Origin: Flavipsychrobacter stenotrophus
Lineage (GTDB): Bacteria; Bacteroidota; Bacteroidia; Chitinophagales; Chitinophagaceae
DNA length: 7,641 nt
Direction: 5' to 3'
NCBI GenBank assembly: GCA_947372365.1
Contig: CANBTK010000076.1
Location: forward strand, 1-7,641
In this document: positions 6,191 through 7,641 of the stretch, piece after piece
How the letters are laid out: every line of letters starts with the position of its first letter
Numbering within the stretch: the stretch's first letter is position 1
Made by a program: the position numbers and the translations under genes
The notes under the pieces: model-generated
Database searches by the model: none
The model's input: the letters and a program-made list of their open reading frames with translations, nothing else
What the model was told of the DNA's origin: nothing

Positions 6191-6193
6191 TTT

Positions 6194-7641
6194 ATGAAAT
6201 TTCGCGTTGCACTAACACTAATGCTCTCTGCTTGCCTACTTGGTTCCACCGTCAGTATATATGCCCAGCAATTGCAAAGGAAACTGAATGCCAGCAGGGC
6301 GGGCAGCGCCATAACTGTTGACGGCAAGCTGGACGAAGAAGAATGGGCTCATGCCGAAAAAGCAACCGGGTTTGTGCAAAACTCGCCTTACCCGGGCGCA
6401 AAATCAATAAGGGAAACTGAGGTTAGCATTATTTACGATAATACAGCCGTTTATATAGGCGCTGTAATGCATGACAATCCCGATAGTGTGTTGCAGCAGC
6501 TTACCGCCCGCGATAATTTTGGCGATGCCAATACCGATGTTTTCGTTGTTACGTTCGACACCTACTCCGACAAACAGAATGGCTTTGTGTTCGGTGTAAC
6601 AGCAGCTGGCGTGCAGGCCGATGCCAAGATGAAATTTGATGGCAGCGACTATTCATGGAATGCGGCCTGGTATTCCAAAACAGCCATTAGCGATAAAGGC
6701 TGGGTGGTAGAAATGAAAATACCCTTTTCCGCACTCAGGTTCCCTAGTACCAGCGAACAGGCATGGGGTGTAAACTTTTACAGGTCCATACCCCGGGTAC
6801 GCGAAAGTTCTTACTGGAGTACTGTGCTGCCCAATGTACCCAATTTCCTGAGCCAGGCTGGCAGCCTTACGGGCATACGTGATATCAAGTCGCCCATCAG
6901 GCTTACCTTTTTACCCTACATATCTACCTATGCCGAAAACTATGCCGGCTCCACTAGTAATAGTATTAATGGCGGGCTTGACCTCAAGTACGGCCTCAAT
7001 GAAAGCTTTACACTTGACCTCACCCTTGTGCCTGATTTTGGGCAGACCGTCTATGACAATAAAGTACTTAACCTAACGCCGGTTGAAGTAAAATACGATG
7101 AACGCAGGTACTTTTTTACCGAGGGTACTGACCTGTTCAATAAAAATGATTTGTTCTACTCGCGGCGCGTAGGCGGTACGCCAGTTAACTATAACAAAGC
7201 AGTAGGCAGCAGCTACACATCAGGCCTGGCGGAGGATACAGTACTATCTAACCCATCCACCACCAAGCTGATTAATGCCACCAAAATATCTGGCCGCAAC
7301 AGGCATAACTTAGGCATAGGCTTTTTTAATGCCATATCGGAACCCGCGTACGCAACCATTTATAATAAAACAAATGGCACCTACAGCCGCCTGGAAACAT
7401 CGCCGCTAACCAACTACAATGTGATAGTGCTTGACCAGGCCCTTAAAAACAATAGCTATGTGAGCTTCGTTAACACCAACGTTTACCGCAAGCAGAACAG
7501 CTATAATGCCGATGTAAGCGCCCTGCTTTTCAGTTTTGCCAACAAAGCCAATAAATACGCATTATCCGGCTCGGCCGATGTGAGCCAGATATATGGCGGC
7601 GGCCCCGCTAACCTGGGGCTGAGGTACTTCCTGCAGGCCGC
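6194..7641 (+). CDS. Exported CBM9-like / DUF5916 protein, 3' end outside window
   Basis: An open frame of 482 complete codons runs from ATG at 6194 off the end of the window. The signal peptide is about 1-24 (VALTLMLSACLLGSTVSIYA, then Q-Q). Residues about 39-225 form a CBM9-like beta-sandwich: ITVDGKLDEEEWAHAE, VSIIYDNTAVYIGAVMHD, NTDVFVVTFDTYSDKQNGFVF, WVVEMKIPFSALRFP and WGVNFYRSIPR. From about 228 the DUF5916 part begins, with the family's hallmark LVPDFGQ (278-284), LNLTPVEVKYDERRYFFTEG (292-311) and then barrel-like strands. Full-length relatives are usually about 700-900 residues, so perhaps half is missing. Members are predicted to be surface or outer-membrane proteins, and the CBM9-like domain suggests glycan contact, but the substrate is unknown. 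A short LSAC sequence at 11-14 resembles a lipobox, but the hydrophobic region continues past it, so signal peptidase I cleavage is favoured. It starts 86 bases after the DUF6029-like gene. Confidence 0.87.
   Translation, partial: MKFRVALTLMLSACLLGSTVSIYAQQLQRKLNASRAGSAITVDGKLDEEEWAHAEKATGFVQNSPYPGAKSIRETEVSIIYDNTAVYIGAVMHDNPDSVLQQLTARDNFGDANTDVFVVTFDTYSDKQNGFVFGVTAAGVQADAKMKFDGSDYSWNAAWYSKTAISDKGWVVEMKIPFSALRFPSTSEQAWGVNFYRSIPRVRESSYWSTVLPNVPNFLSQAGSLTGIRDIKSPIRLTFLPYISTYAENYAGSTSNSINGGLDLKYGLNESFTLDLTLVPDFGQTVYDNKVLNLTPVEVKYDERRYFFTEGTDLFNKNDLFYSRRVGGTPVNYNKAVGSSYTSGLAEDTVLSNPSTTKLINATKISGRNRHNLGIGFFNAISEPAYATIYNKTNGTYSRLETSPLTNYNVIVLDQALKNNSYVSFVNTNVYRKQNSYNADVSALLFSFANKANKYALSGSADVSQIYGGGPANLGLRYFLQA

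Noticed and set aside
6224..6235. LSAC lipobox-like motif in the DUF5916 signal peptide
   Set aside because: The hydrophobic stretch continues about ten residues past the cysteine to a better IYA-Q signal peptidase I site, and C14 would be unusually early for a lipoprotein.
1..7641. Search by eye for CRISPR repeats, tRNA or rRNA genes, insertion sequences, toxin-antitoxin pairs and phage genes
   Set aside because: No regularly spaced repeats, cloverleaf sequences, transposase motifs or integrase motifs were seen; all long open frames are accounted for by the genes listed.

Overview
The window looks like a stretch of ordinary chromosome from a Bacteroidota bacterium, most likely of the Flavobacteriia or Chitinophagia type. 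Four things point there. The protein families are typical of that phylum: DUF1579, a DUF6029-like outer-membrane protein, and a DUF5916/CBM9-like protein. The promoters fit the TTG-N19-21-TAnnTTTG layout rather than the E. coli -35/-10 form. Shine-Dalgarno sequences are weak or absent, with A-rich leaders instead. Exported proteins have short signal peptides ending in A-Q. No tRNA, rRNA, CRISPR array, insertion sequence, phage gene or origin is visible. Base composition and codon use look even throughout.

Layout, left to right. The 3' end of a DUF1579 gene closes with a strong intrinsic terminator (236-276). Next comes a probable two-gene unit on the + strand: an exported protein with an XAC2610-like, calcium-loop-bearing C-terminal half (331-1215), then a cytoplasmic FrnE-type DsbA-fold oxidoreductase (1244-1900). 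Three genes follow on the minus strand: a four-helix, histidine-containing membrane protein of the Bacteroidota 'cytochrome B' type (1922-2383), an exported TPR protein with an unrecognised C-terminal part (2526-3812), and an exported TlpA-like thioredoxin (3936-4424). The TlpA-like gene is divergent, across 93 bp, from a DUF6029-like beta-barrel candidate (4518-6107). An exported CBM9-like/DUF5916 protein follows (6194 to the window end, truncated there).

Each minus-strand gene seems to be its own transcription unit. Bacteroidota-style promoters lie before the TPR gene and the cytochrome-like gene. A strong terminator lies after tlpA, and a second apparent terminator is built into the last codons of the cytochrome-like gene. 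The theme that links neighbours is the cell envelope, with some thiol chemistry: two thioredoxin-fold proteins (one cytoplasmic, one exported), several secreted proteins, and two probable outer-membrane proteins. This is a loose association, not a demonstrated pathway.

I found no convincing new defence, mobile or biosynthetic system. The points most worth a second look are the perfect inverted repeat that ends three bases before the DUF5916 start codon, the terminator-like hairpin inside coding sequence, the XAC2610-like/FrnE pairing, the C-terminal cysteine pair of the DUF6029-like protein beside a TlpA gene, and the unassigned C-terminal region of the TPR protein.
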